DNA from: an uncultured Alphaproteobacteria bacterium | GTDB lineage: Bacteria; Pseudomonadota; Alphaproteobacteria; HIMB59; GCA-002718135 | Direction of reading: 5' to 3' | NCBI GenBank assembly: GCA_902570155.1 | Contig: CACFXU010000002.1 | Span: 62,001-126,000 of the forward strand | DNA: 64,000 nt | Shown here: piece by piece, positions 10,136 to 21,753 of the stretch | Layout: every line of letters starts with the position of its first letter | How positions within the stretch are numbered: position 1 is the first letter of the stretch | Translations under genes and position numbers: made by a program | Notes under the pieces: model-generated | Told to the model about the DNA's origin: nothing | The model's database searches: none | Seen by the model: only the letters and a program-made list of their open reading frames with translations

Positions 10136-11085
10136 CAATATTAGTATTAGCAGAACATAATAATATAGATATCAAATCATCAACCTTAAATACTATATCT
10201 GCAGCATCGCAAGTAGACCAAGATATCCATGTTTTGGTAACAGGCTATGAATGTGAAGAGTTAGCTAAAAATATCTCTAAATGTGAAAAAGTTTCAAAAG
10301 TATATTTAGCCAATAATGAAAAACTTAAAAACCCAATTGCTGAAAACATTGAGCCTATCGTTTTATCTTTGGCTAATAATTATTCCCACATAATGGCACC
10401 TGCAACAACATTTGGTAAAAATATTTTTCCTAGAATTGCCGTTAAACTAGATATTGCACAAGTTAGTGATGTTATAAAAATAATAAGTTCTGATACTTTT
10501 ATGAGGCCAATTTACGCTGGTAACGCTATTGCAACAGTTAAATCAAATGACAAGATTAAAGTAGTAACAGTAAGACCAACATCGTTTGACCCTGTAGAAA
10601 CTAGCGGTGGAAAAGAACAAGTCGAAAATATTTCTTTTGATAATAATAGCGGTAGTGTTGAATTTATAGATAGAGAAGAGTCTCAATCTGAAAGACCAGA
10701 GTTGAGCACTGCTCGAGTTGTGATATCCGGTGGCAGAGGATTACAAAGCGCCGAAAATTTTAAACTTTTAAATGAAATAGCAGATAAGCTTAATGCGGCA
10801 GTTGGAGCTTCTCGTGCTGCTGTAGATGCTGGTTATGTTTCTAATGATTATCAAGTTGGGCAAACTGGCAAAGTAGTTGTACCAGATTTGTATATTGCCG
10901 TCGGAATTTCTGGTGCAATACAGCACTTAGCGGGTATGAAAGAAAGTAAGGTAATTGTTGCAATCAATAAAGATGAAGAAGCACCAATATTTAATGTCGC
11001 TGACTATGGATTAAACGCTGATTTATTTGACGCATTGCCTCAATTATCTTCTGAACTAGATAAATTAAATACTATTCAACAATAA
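10132..11085 (+). CDS. etfA: Electron transfer flavoprotein alpha subunit
   Basis: [53 protein letters not shown]. Confidence 0.96.
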   Translation: MTILVLAEHNNIDIKSSTLNTISAASQVDQDIHVLVTGYECEELAKNISKCEKVSKVYLANNEKLKNPIAENIEPIVLSLANNYSHIMAPATTFGKNIFPRIAVKLDIAQVSDVIKIISSDTFMRPIYAGNAIATVKSNDKIKVVTVRPTSFDPVETSGGKEQVENISFDNNSGSVEFIDREESQSERPELSTARVVISGGRGLQSAENFKLLNEIADKLNAAVGASRAAVDAGYVSNDYQVGQTGKVVVPDLYIAVGISGAIQHLAGMKESKVIVAINKDEEAPIFNVADYGLNADLFDALPQLSSELDKLNTIQQ

Positions 11086-11108
11086 ATTAATTTATTACAA
11101 TAAATAAA

Positions 11109-12737
11109 ATGGAAGTAGAACGCGAGTCAATGGACTATGATGTTGTAGTGGTAGGTGCTGGTCCATCAGGCCTTTCAACTGCGATTAAACTAAAACAGCT
11201 GAACCCAGAAATTAATGTTTGTGTATTAGAAAAGGGATCAGAGGTAGGAGCCCATATTTTAAGTGGTAATGTGTTTGAAACAAGAGCACTCGATGAATTA
11301 ATACCTGATTGGAGAAGTAAAGACTCACCAATTAAAACTAAAGTTACAAAAGAAAAGTTTTTATTCTTATCTAAGAAAGGCTCGTTAAATTGGCCTACAT
11401 GGCTTCTTCCTAGTGTACAAAAAAATCATAAGAATTATATCATTAGTCTTGCAAATTTATGTAGATGGCTTGCAAGTGAGGCTGAAAATTTAGGAGTAGA
11501 AATTTTCCCAGGATTTGCGGCATCTAAAATATTATATTCAGATGACAACCATGTAATTGGTGTACAAACTGGTGATATGGGTATTGATAAAGATGGTAAC
11601 AAAAAGGATAGTTTTGAACCAGGAATAAATATTAACGCTAAAGTAACAGTCTTTGCTGAGGGTTGTAGAGGTCATTTAGGAAAAGAATTAATTAAAAAAT
11701 ATAATTTATCAAAAGATAAGTCACCACAACAATACGGAATTGGGTTTAAAGAAATTTGGGAAGTAGATGAAAGTCAGCATGAAGAAGGTCTTGTCATGCA
11801 TACTGCAGGATGGCCATTAGATAATGCAACTTATGGTGGCAGTTTTTGTTATCATGCTGAAAATAAACAAATATTTTTAGGATACGTAATCGGTCTTGAT
11901 TATAAAAATCCATATTTATCCCCTTATGACGAATTTCAAAAATTTAAAACCCACTCAGCTATTAAGAAAATTTTAACTAATGGAAAACGTATCGCGTATG
12001 GAGCAAGGGCACTTATTGAAGGTGGTATTCAAAGTTTACCTACAATGTATATGCCGGGCGGATTACTAGTTGGATGCGATGCAGGTACCTTAAATATGCC
12101 AAAGATTAAAGGCTCTCATACTGCAATGAAAAGTGGAATTATAGCTGCTGAAACAATTAATGATTATTTAAGTAAATCTATACCTCTTGCATCATATGAG
12201 GATAATTTTAAACGTTCATGGCTTTATAAAGAATTGTTCGCTGCAAGAAATGTAAAACCTAGTTTTAATTGGGGGCTAATACCTGCAATAATATTTACAG
12301 GTATTGATCAAATAATATTTAGAGGTAAGCTTCCTTTTACTCTAAAACACAAACATGCTGATCATGAAGCTTTACAATTAGCAAAAGATTCAAAAAAAAT
12401 AGATTATCCAAAATATGATGGAATATTTACTTTTGATAAAACCAGTTCTGTTTATTTGACTGGAACTAACCATGAAGCTGATCAGCCAGTGCATTTACAG
12501 TTAAAGGATAAGGAATTGCCAATAACATTTACATTAAATGCTTATGATGAGCCATCTCAAAGATATTGTCCTGCTGGTGTATATGAGGTTGATAAGACAG
12601 ATATTCAAAATCCTAAATTTGTAATTAATGCACAAAACTGTATTCATTGTAAAACATGTGATATTAAAGAGCCATCACAAAACATAAATTGGGTTGTACC
12701 TGAAGGTAGTGGGGGGCCAAATTATGCAAATATGTAA
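11109..12737 (+). CDS. Electron transfer flavoprotein-ubiquinone oxidoreductase
   Basis: FAD motif VVVGAGPSGLSTAIKLKQ; C-terminal Fe-S motif CIHCKTCDIKEPSQNINWVVPEGSGGPNY. Confidence 0.95.
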   Translation: MEVERESMDYDVVVVGAGPSGLSTAIKLKQLNPEINVCVLEKGSEVGAHILSGNVFETRALDELIPDWRSKDSPIKTKVTKEKFLFLSKKGSLNWPTWLLPSVQKNHKNYIISLANLCRWLASEAENLGVEIFPGFAASKILYSDDNHVIGVQTGDMGIDKDGNKKDSFEPGININAKVTVFAEGCRGHLGKELIKKYNLSKDKSPQQYGIGFKEIWEVDESQHEEGLVMHTAGWPLDNATYGGSFCYHAENKQIFLGYVIGLDYKNPYLSPYDEFQKFKTHSAIKKILTNGKRIAYGARALIEGGIQSLPTMYMPGGLLVGCDAGTLNMPKIKGSHTAMKSGIIAAETINDYLSKSIPLASYEDNFKRSWLYKELFAARNVKPSFNWGLIPAIIFTGIDQIIFRGKLPFTLKHKHADHEALQLAKDSKKIDYPKYDGIFTFDKTSSVYLTGTNHEADQPVHLQLKDKELPITFTLNAYDEPSQRYCPAGVYEVDKTDIQNPKFVINAQNCIHCKTCDIKEPSQNINWVVPEGSGGPNYANM

Positions 12738-12783
12738 TGTATTTGAAATATACTTATTTTATTTTAATTGACTCATTTTCATT

Positions 12784-13614
12784 ATGAATAAAAATAAAAT
12801 TGTATTTACTTTTGCAACAGCGGAAGTAAATTTTATTGGTCAAATATTTATTAAGATTACTGAATTATTAACAGGAAAATTAAAATTAAAAAAATTATAT
12901 GATGAATATTTATCTGAAAATAGACCTCCTGAGCTTTTTTGGGATGATGCAGTAGATAAATTAAATCTTACTTTAATTACTAATTTTCAGGACGGTAGCT
13001 ACATTCCAAAAAAAGGAAAATTGATTGTTATAGCAAATCATGCTTTTGGAGTTGCTGATGGCGTATCTATATGTTCAGCAATTTCAAAAGTAAGACAAGA
13101 TTATAAAATGGTTACACATAAAGTCTTAAAGCAAGCAGAGGCAGTAAAAGATAAAATATTACCAATTGATTTTAATGAAAATAGAGAAGCTCTATTAACT
13201 AACATTAATACACGTAAAGAAGCCGAAAAAGTTTTGCATAATGAAGGCGTTCTAGTTCTTTTTCCTTCTGGAACAATAGCAACTAAACAAAACTTAAAAA
13301 AAAATACAAAAGCACACGATGGTGAGTGGAAACAATGGGTATCAAAACTAGTTCTTAAAACTAAAAGCCCTGTGTTACCAATTTTTTTTGACGGTCAAAA
13401 TAGTCAACTTTACCATATTGCTAATAAAATCGGACAAACATTTAGATACTCATTGTGTATGTATGAACTTAAAAGAAAGATAGGTGATGATATCTATATG
13501 TACTTTGGTTCACTTATACCTTACGAAAACCTGGAAAAAATTGGTGATATCAAAAAAATTACTCAGTACTTAAGATCAACCACATATTCTTTAGATCCAA
13601 AATTTAATAATTAA
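12784..13614 (+). CDS. PlsC-like acyltransferase family protein
   Basis: IVIANHAFGVADGV (NHxxxxD) and VLFPSGTIATK acyltransferase motifs. Confidence 0.75.
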   Translation: MNKNKIVFTFATAEVNFIGQIFIKITELLTGKLKLKKLYDEYLSENRPPELFWDDAVDKLNLTLITNFQDGSYIPKKGKLIVIANHAFGVADGVSICSAISKVRQDYKMVTHKVLKQAEAVKDKILPIDFNENREALLTNINTRKEAEKVLHNEGVLVLFPSGTIATKQNLKKNTKAHDGEWKQWVSKLVLKTKSPVLPIFFDGQNSQLYHIANKIGQTFRYSLCMYELKRKIGDDIYMYFGSLIPYENLEKIGDIKKITQYLRSTTYSLDPKFNN

Positions 13615-13652
13615 ATATTTATTTTTTACACTTGCCGTTTTATAGAGTTAAT

Positions 13653-14324
13653 ATGGTAGGTTTTGTTGGTTTACAAGCAAGAAGAAGAAGAAGAAACAGA
13701 ATCTTACTAGTCATTTCAATTATAGCTATCTTTGGTATTTTTTTCTATTTGCCTTCTATCGATTTTTCAACTGATCAAACTGAGCCACCTATTGAAATCA
13801 TTCCTAGCAGCGTTGTTGATGAATCAAGTTTACGATCTGAAATAGAAGAACTTAAACTAGAAATATTCCAAAAAGATCAGCGACTAAAGTTTAGGGATGA
13901 TCAAATAAAAAACTTACGCGAAGAAATACGTGATTTAAATAAATCATTTGATACAATTAAGAATGATTATGAACAATCCCTAAACAATATATCAGATCTA
14001 GAAAATAACAAATTAGAAAATAATTCGGAAAGTATTGAGAAACTCAACAAACTTGAAAATAAAATAACTGAATTAAATAAACAATTATCAAAATATGAAA
14101 ATCTTGTTCAAAAATTAGAAATAGAATTAGAAAGTTCTGTGTCAACTAAAGATATGGAAGAAGTAAATATTGAAAATTCAATACTTAAATCAGAACTTAG
14201 ACAGATTGAACAAAAAAATCGTAGTTTTGAAAATGAATTAAATGAACTAAAAAAAATAATTATAAATAAAGATAAAGAAATAAAAGATTTAATTTATTTA
14301 AAAGATTCCCAACATCATGGTTGA
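13653..14324 (+). CDS. Single-TM coiled-coil protein of unknown function
   Basis: RRRRRNRILLVISIIAIFGIFFYLP anchor then long heptad-rich region; listed ORF begins at TTG 13632, ATG at 13653 more likely. Confidence 0.6.
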   Translation: MVGFVGLQARRRRRNRILLVISIIAIFGIFFYLPSIDFSTDQTEPPIEIIPSSVVDESSLRSEIEELKLEIFQKDQRLKFRDDQIKNLREEIRDLNKSFDTIKNDYEQSLNNISDLENNKLENNSESIEKLNKLENKITELNKQLSKYENLVQKLEIELESSVSTKDMEEVNIENSILKSELRQIEQKNRSFENELNELKKIIINKDKEIKDLIYLKDSQHHG

Positions 14325-14807
14325 TTATTTATTTTTCTTTCTGAATAAATAAGGTTCTTCAAAATCTCCAATCCATATGCCCTTTTTATCTCGTTTTGCT
14401 TCTTCTTCTTCTTCAATATAATCTTTTGAATAATAGCGATAAGCTATTGCCCATCCATTCAGAACCATTGCACTATTTAAATCTAAATTATCTTTATAGC
14501 AGATTCCAATAAATCTATTATATCGATCCTTACCTTTTGTGATGCATTCAATTTTATTGTTACCAATTAATTCCTTTAAGAACTTTGTTGATTCCACACC
14601 ACAATTCCAGACTTTACTATTTTTATTACATGTTTGATTTGTCTCAGGGGCATCAATAGCATGCAGTCTTATTTTATTTTTATTAATATGTATGGTATCA
14701 CCATCAATTACTTTTGCTTTTCCAAATATAGTTTTGCCAGATGATACTGTGCTTAATGAAATTAAGATTAAAAATAAATTAAATATTAAGATTTTTACTA
14801 CCATCAA
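14325..14807 (-). CDS. Secreted thermonuclease (SNase) family protein
   Basis: GKAKVIDGDTIHINKNKIRLHAIDAPE and KDRYNRFIGICY motifs after a signal peptide. Confidence 0.9.
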   Translation of the reverse strand: MMVVKILIFNLFLILISLSTVSSGKTIFGKAKVIDGDTIHINKNKIRLHAIDAPETNQTCNKNSKVWNCGVESTKFLKELIGNNKIECITKGKDRYNRFIGICYKDNLDLNSAMVLNGWAIAYRYYSKDYIEEEEEAKRDKKGIWIGDFEEPYLFRKKNK

Positions 14808-15354
14808 CTAATAAATCATAAACATATTTTGCATGTGATCTGTTTAAGTGTAAATCGAGTGAAGTCTCTTCTTTATCAGTATTATTTCTAATAAAAAGTA
14901 TTGGAATTTTTATAAATATAGTTTGAGCTACAGAAAAATTAGTTTCCAAAATTTTTTCTAGGTTGGCTACAAGAAATTTAGAAAGTAAAATAAATACCTT
15001 TTCCCCTTCAAGCCGTAAAACAGTTTTATTAAATGAAACATCAGTTATTGCTGTTTTTTCTGGATTAAGTTTAGATTCTAATAGAGAAATAATTTCATCT
15101 TTCTCATTTTCTGGTGTTTCGACTAACCATTCATTAGGACCAAGCCACATAATACTAATATTATTATTAAAAATTCTTACATTTGGTTCAATTGGTAAAA
15201 CCAGGTTTAATACTGAGCCTATATTTTTCATAAATTCTTTATCTGAACTTTTACCTCGTATATTTATTTTACCTGATAGACCTCTTTCTTCTATTATTAC
15301 TCCATTGTAATTTTTTTTATTTATATTCAAAACATTACTGTAAGTTAAACTCAT
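14779..15354 (-). CDS. soxG: Sarcosine oxidase gamma subunit
   Basis: WLGPNEWLVETP, TDVSFNKTVLRLEG; immediately downstream of soxA. Confidence 0.85.
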   Translation of the reverse strand: MSLTYSNVLNINKKNYNGVIIEERGLSGKINIRGKSSDKEFMKNIGSVLNLVLPIEPNVRIFNNNISIMWLGPNEWLVETPENEKDEIISLLESKLNPEKTAITDVSFNKTVLRLEGEKVFILLSKFLVANLEKILETNFSVAQTIFIKIPILFIRNNTDKEETSLDLHLNRSHAKYVYDLLVDGSKNLNI

Positions 15355-18341
15355 TGATTAACCCTTTGATTCTGAGGATCAATAAATATTGGACTAGTTA
15401 TTTCTACTTCAATATTTTCATTTACCATTGGAGCAATTAAAACACTTCCTTTTTTTTCTAGACCACCTTTGATTAAAGCTAAAGCAAAAGAGCTTTTTAA
15501 ATTAGGTGAATAGTAACTAGAGGTCACGTGACCAACCATTTTCATAGGTAGGTCAGTTATTTCTTCAACTAATTGAGATCCTTCTTCAAGAACCTTATTT
15601 GGATCTTTAGTTCTTAATCCAACTAATTGTTTCCTATCTTTTTTAATAGTATCACTTCTAAATAATGCCCTTTTACCAATAAAATCATATTTCTTCTTAC
15701 TAACTATCCAGTCCATATCCAGATCTACTGGTGTCACTGATCCATCTGTTTCTTGACCAACAATAATAAATCCTTTTTCAGCACGAAGTACATGCATCGC
15801 TTCAGTACCATATGGCGTAATATTAAATTCTTTACCTTTATCTATACAAAGTTCCCAAAGATTTTTAGCATAGCCAGATGGCACATTTATTTCATAACAC
15901 ATTTCCCCAGTAAAACTTATACGCATGACTCTACATTCTATTCCATTAATATTAATATTCTTAAAACTCATATGAGGAAAATTTTCTTTTGAAAAATCAA
16001 AATCTGGAACTAGCTTTTGCATTAATTTTTTTGAATTTGGGCCATTTAAGCTTATCGTTCCATAATTTTCTGTTACGGATGTTAAATATACTTCTAGCTC
16101 TGGCCATTCTGTTTGCAACCAATCTTCTAATTTTGATATTACTGATGCCGCATTTCCTGTAGTTGTTGACATAAGATAGTGATACTCATCCAATCTAGTT
16201 GTTACACCATCATCAATAACCATTCCATCGTCACCTAACATTACACCATATCGACATTTTCCAATTTCTAATTTTGACCATGAATTTGTGTAAACTCTAT
16301 TTAAAAATTCACTTACATCTCTACCCTTAATATCTATTTTACCAAGAGTTGATGCATCTAATATTCCTAGACTATCTCTAGTTGCTTTTACCTCTCTATT
16401 TAGAGCAGATTGAAAACTTTCATTTTTTTGAGGATAATACCAGGCTCTTTTCCATTGGCCTACGTCCTCAAATAAAGCTTTATTATCAATATGCCATTGA
16501 TGCATTGGGCTTGTTCTCTCTAAATCAAAAAATTCTTTAACATGACGCCCAGCAATTGCTCCAAATGTTACTGGTTTATAGGGTAAACGAAATGTTGTTG
16601 TGCCTAATTCAGAGATTTCAGTATTTGTTAATTCTGATATTATTCCAAGTGCATTAACATTACTGGTCTTGCCTTGATCAGTTGCCATTCCTGTAGTTGT
16701 ATATCGTTTAACATGTTCAATGGATTGAAAACCCTCTTTTAAAGCTAGTTTAATATCTTTTGCTGTTACATCGTTTTGAAAATCTACAAACATTTTTGTT
16801 CTTGAAATACTGTTCTTTGATGTAATCCAAACATTTTCGTGTTTGCCATGCTTCACATTATCTGATTTGTAATTTACTTCACTAAGTTCATTTTGCTGAT
16901 TATCATTTAAATATTTATATGTATCTTTTTCAGTTTTTATTAATATTTCATTTAAATTATAGTCACCATTGCAACTACCAACACACAATGTATCTTGATA
17001 AACTTCATTAGGAATAAAACTTCCATCTACATCTCTAAATTTGAGTTTTCCTTTTGATTGAGTAAATAAATGAACAGTAGGAGTCCAACCACCAGCAATT
17101 GCTAAAAGATCGCATTTAATATTAATAGAAGATTTTTCATTATTGTTTTCAGTTTTTATTTTTCTTAATTTAACTTCTCTAATTTTTAATCTACCAACAG
17201 TATCACTAATTTCATAACCTTTTAGTATAGTAATACCTAATTTATTTGCTTTTTTAGGGTAATATCCTTCACTACCATCTCTTGTATCGACAATAGCCTC
17301 TACTTTTATACCTTGTTCAAAAAAATCTATTGCAGTTTCATAGGCACTATCATTGTTTGTAAAAAAAACTAAATTTTTTCCAGGTGCAACTCCATACTTA
17401 TTTAAGTATTTTTTCGCACTGTTAGAAAGCATAATACCAGGCCTATCATTATTGTTAAAAATTATTGGTCTTTCTATTGTGCCTGTTGCTAAAATAACTT
17501 TCTTTGATCTAATTTTCCAAATTCTTTCTTTAATATCGTTTTTTTTATATAATCCTTTTTCTGGATCAATTTCTTGGACAGCTAATAATAAATTATAATT
17601 TAAATAAGCAAAACAAGTTGTATTTTTTACTATTTTTATATTTGAATTTTTAGAAAGTTTATCAACAATTTTATTTTTCCATTCATTAATTGGCACGTTA
17701 TCTATTTTAATATCTTGATTTCTTGTAGATAAAATTTCACCTCCGAGATCGTCATCTTGCTCAATAAGTAATACTTTATAATTATTATTCACTGCAATTT
17801 CTGCTGAAATTAATCCACTCACTCCTGCTCCAACAACTAGAACATCACAATGATAATGAAAATGTTCGTATTTGTGGGGATCATCTTTTTTTGGAGATTT
17901 ACCAAGTCCTGCCGCATGTCTTATAAAAAACTCATATGCCTTCCAAAACTTTGGCGGCCACATAAAGGTCTTGTAATAGAACCCTGCAGGAAAAAATGGT
18001 GATAGTAAATCATTTATAGCGCCTGCATCGAATTTCACAGACGGCCAATTATTTTGACTAAAAGCTTTTAACCCCTCATATATCTGGACTTCAGTCACTC
18101 TTCTATTAGGTTCGGTATATTCTTTAGTCTCAAGCTGAACTATTCCATTAGGTTCTTCACTACCTGCGGTATAAATACCCCGCGGTCGATGATATTTAAA
18201 ACTTCTTCCTACTAAGTGAACATCATTTGCAAGAAGTGCTGAAGCTAGGGTGTCACCTTCAAATCCAAAATATTCTTTATTATCAAAATAAAACCTAACA
18301 TACTTATTATTTTCGAGATTTTTATTATTTTTGTATCGCAT
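15351..18341 (-). CDS. soxA: Sarcosine oxidase alpha subunit
   Basis: 996 aa; FEGDTLASALLAN, SFKYHRPRGIYTAG, VVGAGVSGLISAEIA, C-terminal GcvT-like domain. Confidence 0.95.
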   Translation of the reverse strand: MRYKNNKNLENNKYVRFYFDNKEYFGFEGDTLASALLANDVHLVGRSFKYHRPRGIYTAGSEEPNGIVQLETKEYTEPNRRVTEVQIYEGLKAFSQNNWPSVKFDAGAINDLLSPFFPAGFYYKTFMWPPKFWKAYEFFIRHAAGLGKSPKKDDPHKYEHFHYHCDVLVVGAGVSGLISAEIAVNNNYKVLLIEQDDDLGGEILSTRNQDIKIDNVPINEWKNKIVDKLSKNSNIKIVKNTTCFAYLNYNLLLAVQEIDPEKGLYKKNDIKERIWKIRSKKVILATGTIERPIIFNNNDRPGIMLSNSAKKYLNKYGVAPGKNLVFFTNNDSAYETAIDFFEQGIKVEAIVDTRDGSEGYYPKKANKLGITILKGYEISDTVGRLKIREVKLRKIKTENNNEKSSINIKCDLLAIAGGWTPTVHLFTQSKGKLKFRDVDGSFIPNEVYQDTLCVGSCNGDYNLNEILIKTEKDTYKYLNDNQQNELSEVNYKSDNVKHGKHENVWITSKNSISRTKMFVDFQNDVTAKDIKLALKEGFQSIEHVKRYTTTGMATDQGKTSNVNALGIISELTNTEISELGTTTFRLPYKPVTFGAIAGRHVKEFFDLERTSPMHQWHIDNKALFEDVGQWKRAWYYPQKNESFQSALNREVKATRDSLGILDASTLGKIDIKGRDVSEFLNRVYTNSWSKLEIGKCRYGVMLGDDGMVIDDGVTTRLDEYHYLMSTTTGNAASVISKLEDWLQTEWPELEVYLTSVTENYGTISLNGPNSKKLMQKLVPDFDFSKENFPHMSFKNININGIECRVMRISFTGEMCYEINVPSGYAKNLWELCIDKGKEFNITPYGTEAMHVLRAEKGFIIVGQETDGSVTPVDLDMDWIVSKKKYDFIGKRALFRSDTIKKDRKQLVGLRTKDPNKVLEEGSQLVEEITDLPMKMVGHVTSSYYSPNLKSSFALALIKGGLEKKGSVLIAPMVNENIEVEITSPIFIDPQNQRVNQ

Positions 18342-18349
18342 CTTTATTT

Positions 18350-18706
18350 TTAAAATCTATCTTTTTTTGATGTTGATAAATTCCCTGATCCAATACTTGG
18401 CTCACCTGAAGGAGTAGCTGGAATATTTGCTTTTAATTTAGGAGGAGCTTCTCCCATCTTATATACTGCTAGAATTTCATCGGTTGAGGTATTTCTTGCT
18501 AAATTAAACCATTGTCTGCATCCATATTCATGGTTCCATCTTTCATAATGAATACCTTTTTCGTTCTTTCGTAAGAATAAATATTCTGCCCATTGATCAT
18601 CAGAGAGTTCAGGAGGATTTTTTGGTCTTGCAATATGAGCCTCTCCACCACAAGAAAATTCAGCTTGATCTCTTTCTCCACAGTATGGGCAATTTATTAA
18701 AAACAT
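18350..18706 (-). CDS. soxD: Sarcosine oxidase delta subunit
   Basis: CPYCGERDQAEFSCGGEAHIARP; ERWNHEYGCRQWFNLARNTSTDEI. Confidence 0.96.
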   Translation of the reverse strand: MFLINCPYCGERDQAEFSCGGEAHIARPKNPPELSDDQWAEYLFLRKNEKGIHYERWNHEYGCRQWFNLARNTSTDEILAVYKMGEAPPKLKANIPATPSGEPSIGSGNLSTSKKDRF

Positions 18707-18709
18707 GAT

Positions 18710-19966
18710 TTAATGTGCTACGGCAGCTGCACCATGTTCATCAACTAATTCACCGCTAGAAAATCTATTTATTGTAAAAGGAGCATTTAATTTATGGGCT
18801 TGATCATTAGCTATAGTGTGAGCAAATACCCAACCAGAACCTGGTGTTGCTTTGAAACCACCTGTTCCCCAACCACAATTAAAATATAGTCCGTTTATGT
18901 GAGTTTTACTGATAATGGGGCTTGCATCAGGACATATATCTACAATCCCTCCCCAATGACGAAGCATCTTCATTCTAGAAAATATTGGAAACAATTCAAC
19001 GATCGCCATTAAAGTATCTTCAACAATGTTAAAGCCACCTCTTTGAGTATATGATGTATATCCATCTGTTCCAGCACCAATAACTAATTCTCCTTTATCT
19101 GATTGAGAAACATACGCATGAATTGTATTTGACATTACTACAGTATCAATAACTGGTTTTACTGGTTCTGAAACTAGAGCTTGCAATGGCTTACTCTCTA
19201 AAGGTAATTTAATTCCAGCCATATTGGCAATAACACTAGTATGACCAGCAGCAGCTATTCCAATTTTATTTGAATTAATAGTTCCTTTTGTTGTCTCAAT
19301 ACCAGTTACATTTCCATTTTTTACATTAATACCAGTTACTTCACAATTTTGAATTATATCAACCCCCATCTCATCAGCTCCTCTTGCATAACCCCATGCA
19401 ACAGCATCATGTCTTGCAGTTCCTGCTCTTCTTTGTAGTGTTGCTCCTAAAACAGGATATCTTATGTTTGGTGAAGTATTTATTATTGGACAAAATTCTT
19501 TAACTTTCTTTGTATCAAGCCATTCACAATCAATATCATTTAGTCTGTTTGCATGCCACCGTCTTTTTAATTCTCTTACATCATGAAGATTATGAGCAAC
19601 ATTCAAAACTCCTCTTTGAGAAAACATTACATTGTAGTTTAATTCTTGAGACATACCTTCCCAAAGTTTTAATGCATGCTCGTATAAAGCTGCACTTTGA
19701 TCCCATAAATAGTTTGATCTAATTATAGTGGTATTTCGCCCTGTATTCCCTCCGCCTATCCAACCTTTTTCAATTACTGCAATATTATTAATTCCATGGT
19801 TTTTTGCTAAATAGTAAGCAGTAGTTAAACCGTGTCCACCACCACCGACTATTATTGCATCATAACTTTTTTTTGGTTCAGGACTATTCCACGTCTTTTG
19901 CCAATTCTCATGATGATTTAAAGCGTTTCTAGCAATAGAAAGAAATGAGTATTTATTATTAAACAT
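18710..19966 (-). CDS. soxB: Sarcosine oxidase beta subunit
   Basis: [66 protein letters not shown]. Confidence 0.96.
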   Translation of the reverse strand: MFNNKYSFLSIARNALNHHENWQKTWNSPEPKKSYDAIIVGGGGHGLTTAYYLAKNHGINNIAVIEKGWIGGGNTGRNTTIIRSNYLWDQSAALYEHALKLWEGMSQELNYNVMFSQRGVLNVAHNLHDVRELKRRWHANRLNDIDCEWLDTKKVKEFCPIINTSPNIRYPVLGATLQRRAGTARHDAVAWGYARGADEMGVDIIQNCEVTGINVKNGNVTGIETTKGTINSNKIGIAAAGHTSVIANMAGIKLPLESKPLQALVSEPVKPVIDTVVMSNTIHAYVSQSDKGELVIGAGTDGYTSYTQRGGFNIVEDTLMAIVELFPIFSRMKMLRHWGGIVDICPDASPIISKTHINGLYFNCGWGTGGFKATPGSGWVFAHTIANDQAHKLNAPFTINRFSSGELVDEHGAAAVAH

Positions 19967-19986
19967 TATATCTCTTTATAGCAGTT

Positions 19987-21660
19987 TTAAAAAAGACCTT
20001 CAATTTCTCCATGGTCATTTAGCTTTATCGAATTTGCCGCAGGAACACTTGGTAGACCCGGCATGGTCATAATATCACCGCAAACAACTACTATAAATTC
20101 TGCTCCTGATGACAATCTTACCTCTCTAATAGGTAAAACGTGGCCAGTAGGGGCACCTTTTAAATTAGGGTCAGTTGAAAAACTATATTGAGTCTTTGCA
20201 ATGCAAACAGGTAATTTGCCAAATCCTTTAGTTTCAAAATCCTTCAGTTGTTGACGTACTTTCGTGTCTGCCACAACTTCACTTGCGTGATAAATCTCTT
20301 GTGCAATTTTTTCTATTTTTTTGAATAGAGTTAAATCATCTTCATACAAAAATTTAAATGTATTCTTATTTTCTTCACAAATATCTATTACATTTTGAGC
20401 TAATTCAGTTGCACCATCACCACCATCGGACCAGTGAGTACACATAGAAGCCTTGACTCCTTGAGTTGTACAAAAACTTAGAACGGCATCAACTTCAGCT
20501 TTAGAATCAGTGACAAAATGATTAATAGCAACAGTTACTGGTAATCCAAATTTTCTAACATTATTAATATGTCTTTCTAGATTTACTAAACCTTTTTTAA
20601 GAGCATTTACATTTTCATTTTTTAAATCTTCTTTAGAAACATCGCCATGCATTTTTAGTGCTCTAATTGTAGCTACCAAAACCACACAATCAGGTTTTAA
20701 ATTTGATTTTCTACATTTTATATTAAGGAATTTTTCTGCTCCTAGATCAGCTCCAAAACCTGCTTCAGTTACAACGTAATCACTTAATTTTAAACTAGCT
20801 TTAGTTGCAATTACAGAATTGCAACCATGAGCAATATTTGCAAATGGCCCACCATGAATTATAGCAGGATTATTTTCTAACGTTTGTGTTATGTTAGGCC
20901 TAATGGCATCTTTCAATAATACTGTCATTGGACCTTCTGCCTTTAAATCTTTTGCATAAATAGCTTTTTTGTCTCGTGTATAAGCAATAGTTATATTTCC
21001 AATTCTCTCTTCAAGATCTTTTAAATCTTTTGCTAAGCAGAAAATTGCCATTATCTCCGATGCAACAGTAATATCAAAACCATCTTGTCTAGGATATCCA
21101 TTTGCAACTCCTCCTAAATCAACAACAATAGATCTAAGTGATCTATCATTCATATCCATTACTCTCTTCCAAACAACCCTTCTAACATCAATATTTAATT
21201 TATTTCCCCAGTAGATATGATTATCAATTAATGAAGAAAGTAAATTATGAGCGGATGTAATTGCATGAAAATCTCCAGTAAAATGTAAATTAATTTGCTC
21301 CATTGGTACTACTTGAGAATAACCTCCACCAGCTGCACCACCTTTCATACCGAATGATGGTCCAAGACTCGGCTCTCTTAAACAAACTATTGATTTCTTT
21401 CCTAGTTTATTAAGACCATCACTTAATCCAACAGAAGTTGTTGTTTTACCTTCTCCTGCTGGTGTTGGAGTTATTGCTGAGACTAGAACAAGTTTACCAT
21501 CTTTATTTTTATTAAGTGACTCTATGTACTCCAAGTTTATTTTTGCTATATGACGACCCATAGGACTGAAGGCTTCAGGTGTGTCTGGTACATCAAGCCC
21601 TTTTAGAATTTCACTAATAGGCTTCATTTTAGCTTTTCTTGCTATTTCAATATCTGACAT
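19987..21660 (-). CDS. fhs: Formate-tetrahydrofolate ligase
   Basis: [58 protein letters not shown]. Confidence 0.97.
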   Translation of the reverse strand: MSDIEIARKAKMKPISEILKGLDVPDTPEAFSPMGRHIAKINLEYIESLNKNKDGKLVLVSAITPTPAGEGKTTTSVGLSDGLNKLGKKSIVCLREPSLGPSFGMKGGAAGGGYSQVVPMEQINLHFTGDFHAITSAHNLLSSLIDNHIYWGNKLNIDVRRVVWKRVMDMNDRSLRSIVVDLGGVANGYPRQDGFDITVASEIMAIFCLAKDLKDLEERIGNITIAYTRDKKAIYAKDLKAEGPMTVLLKDAIRPNITQTLENNPAIIHGGPFANIAHGCNSVIATKASLKLSDYVVTEAGFGADLGAEKFLNIKCRKSNLKPDCVVLVATIRALKMHGDVSKEDLKNENVNALKKGLVNLERHINNVRKFGLPVTVAINHFVTDSKAEVDAVLSFCTTQGVKASMCTHWSDGGDGATELAQNVIDICEENKNTFKFLYEDDLTLFKKIEKIAQEIYHASEVVADTKVRQQLKDFETKGFGKLPVCIAKTQYSFSTDPNLKGAPTGHVLPIREVRLSSGAEFIVVVCGDIMTMPGLPSVPAANSIKLNDHGEIEGLF

Positions 21661-21753
21661 GAGACTCCTTAATTATTAGATTCTTAATCTATAAATTAAC
21701 TTAAATATCAAACAACTTTTGTTTCATTAAAAGATAAAAAAATTGTGAAGAAG

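Noticed and set aside
14963-15310. 115-aa plus-strand ORF opposite soxG
   Set aside because: Antisense to a well-supported gene; no motif or ribosome binding site evident.
21677-21691. TAGATT-CTT-AATCTA small inverted repeat in the fhs leader
   Set aside because: Only a 6-bp stem in AT-rich sequence; too likely by chance without conservation data.
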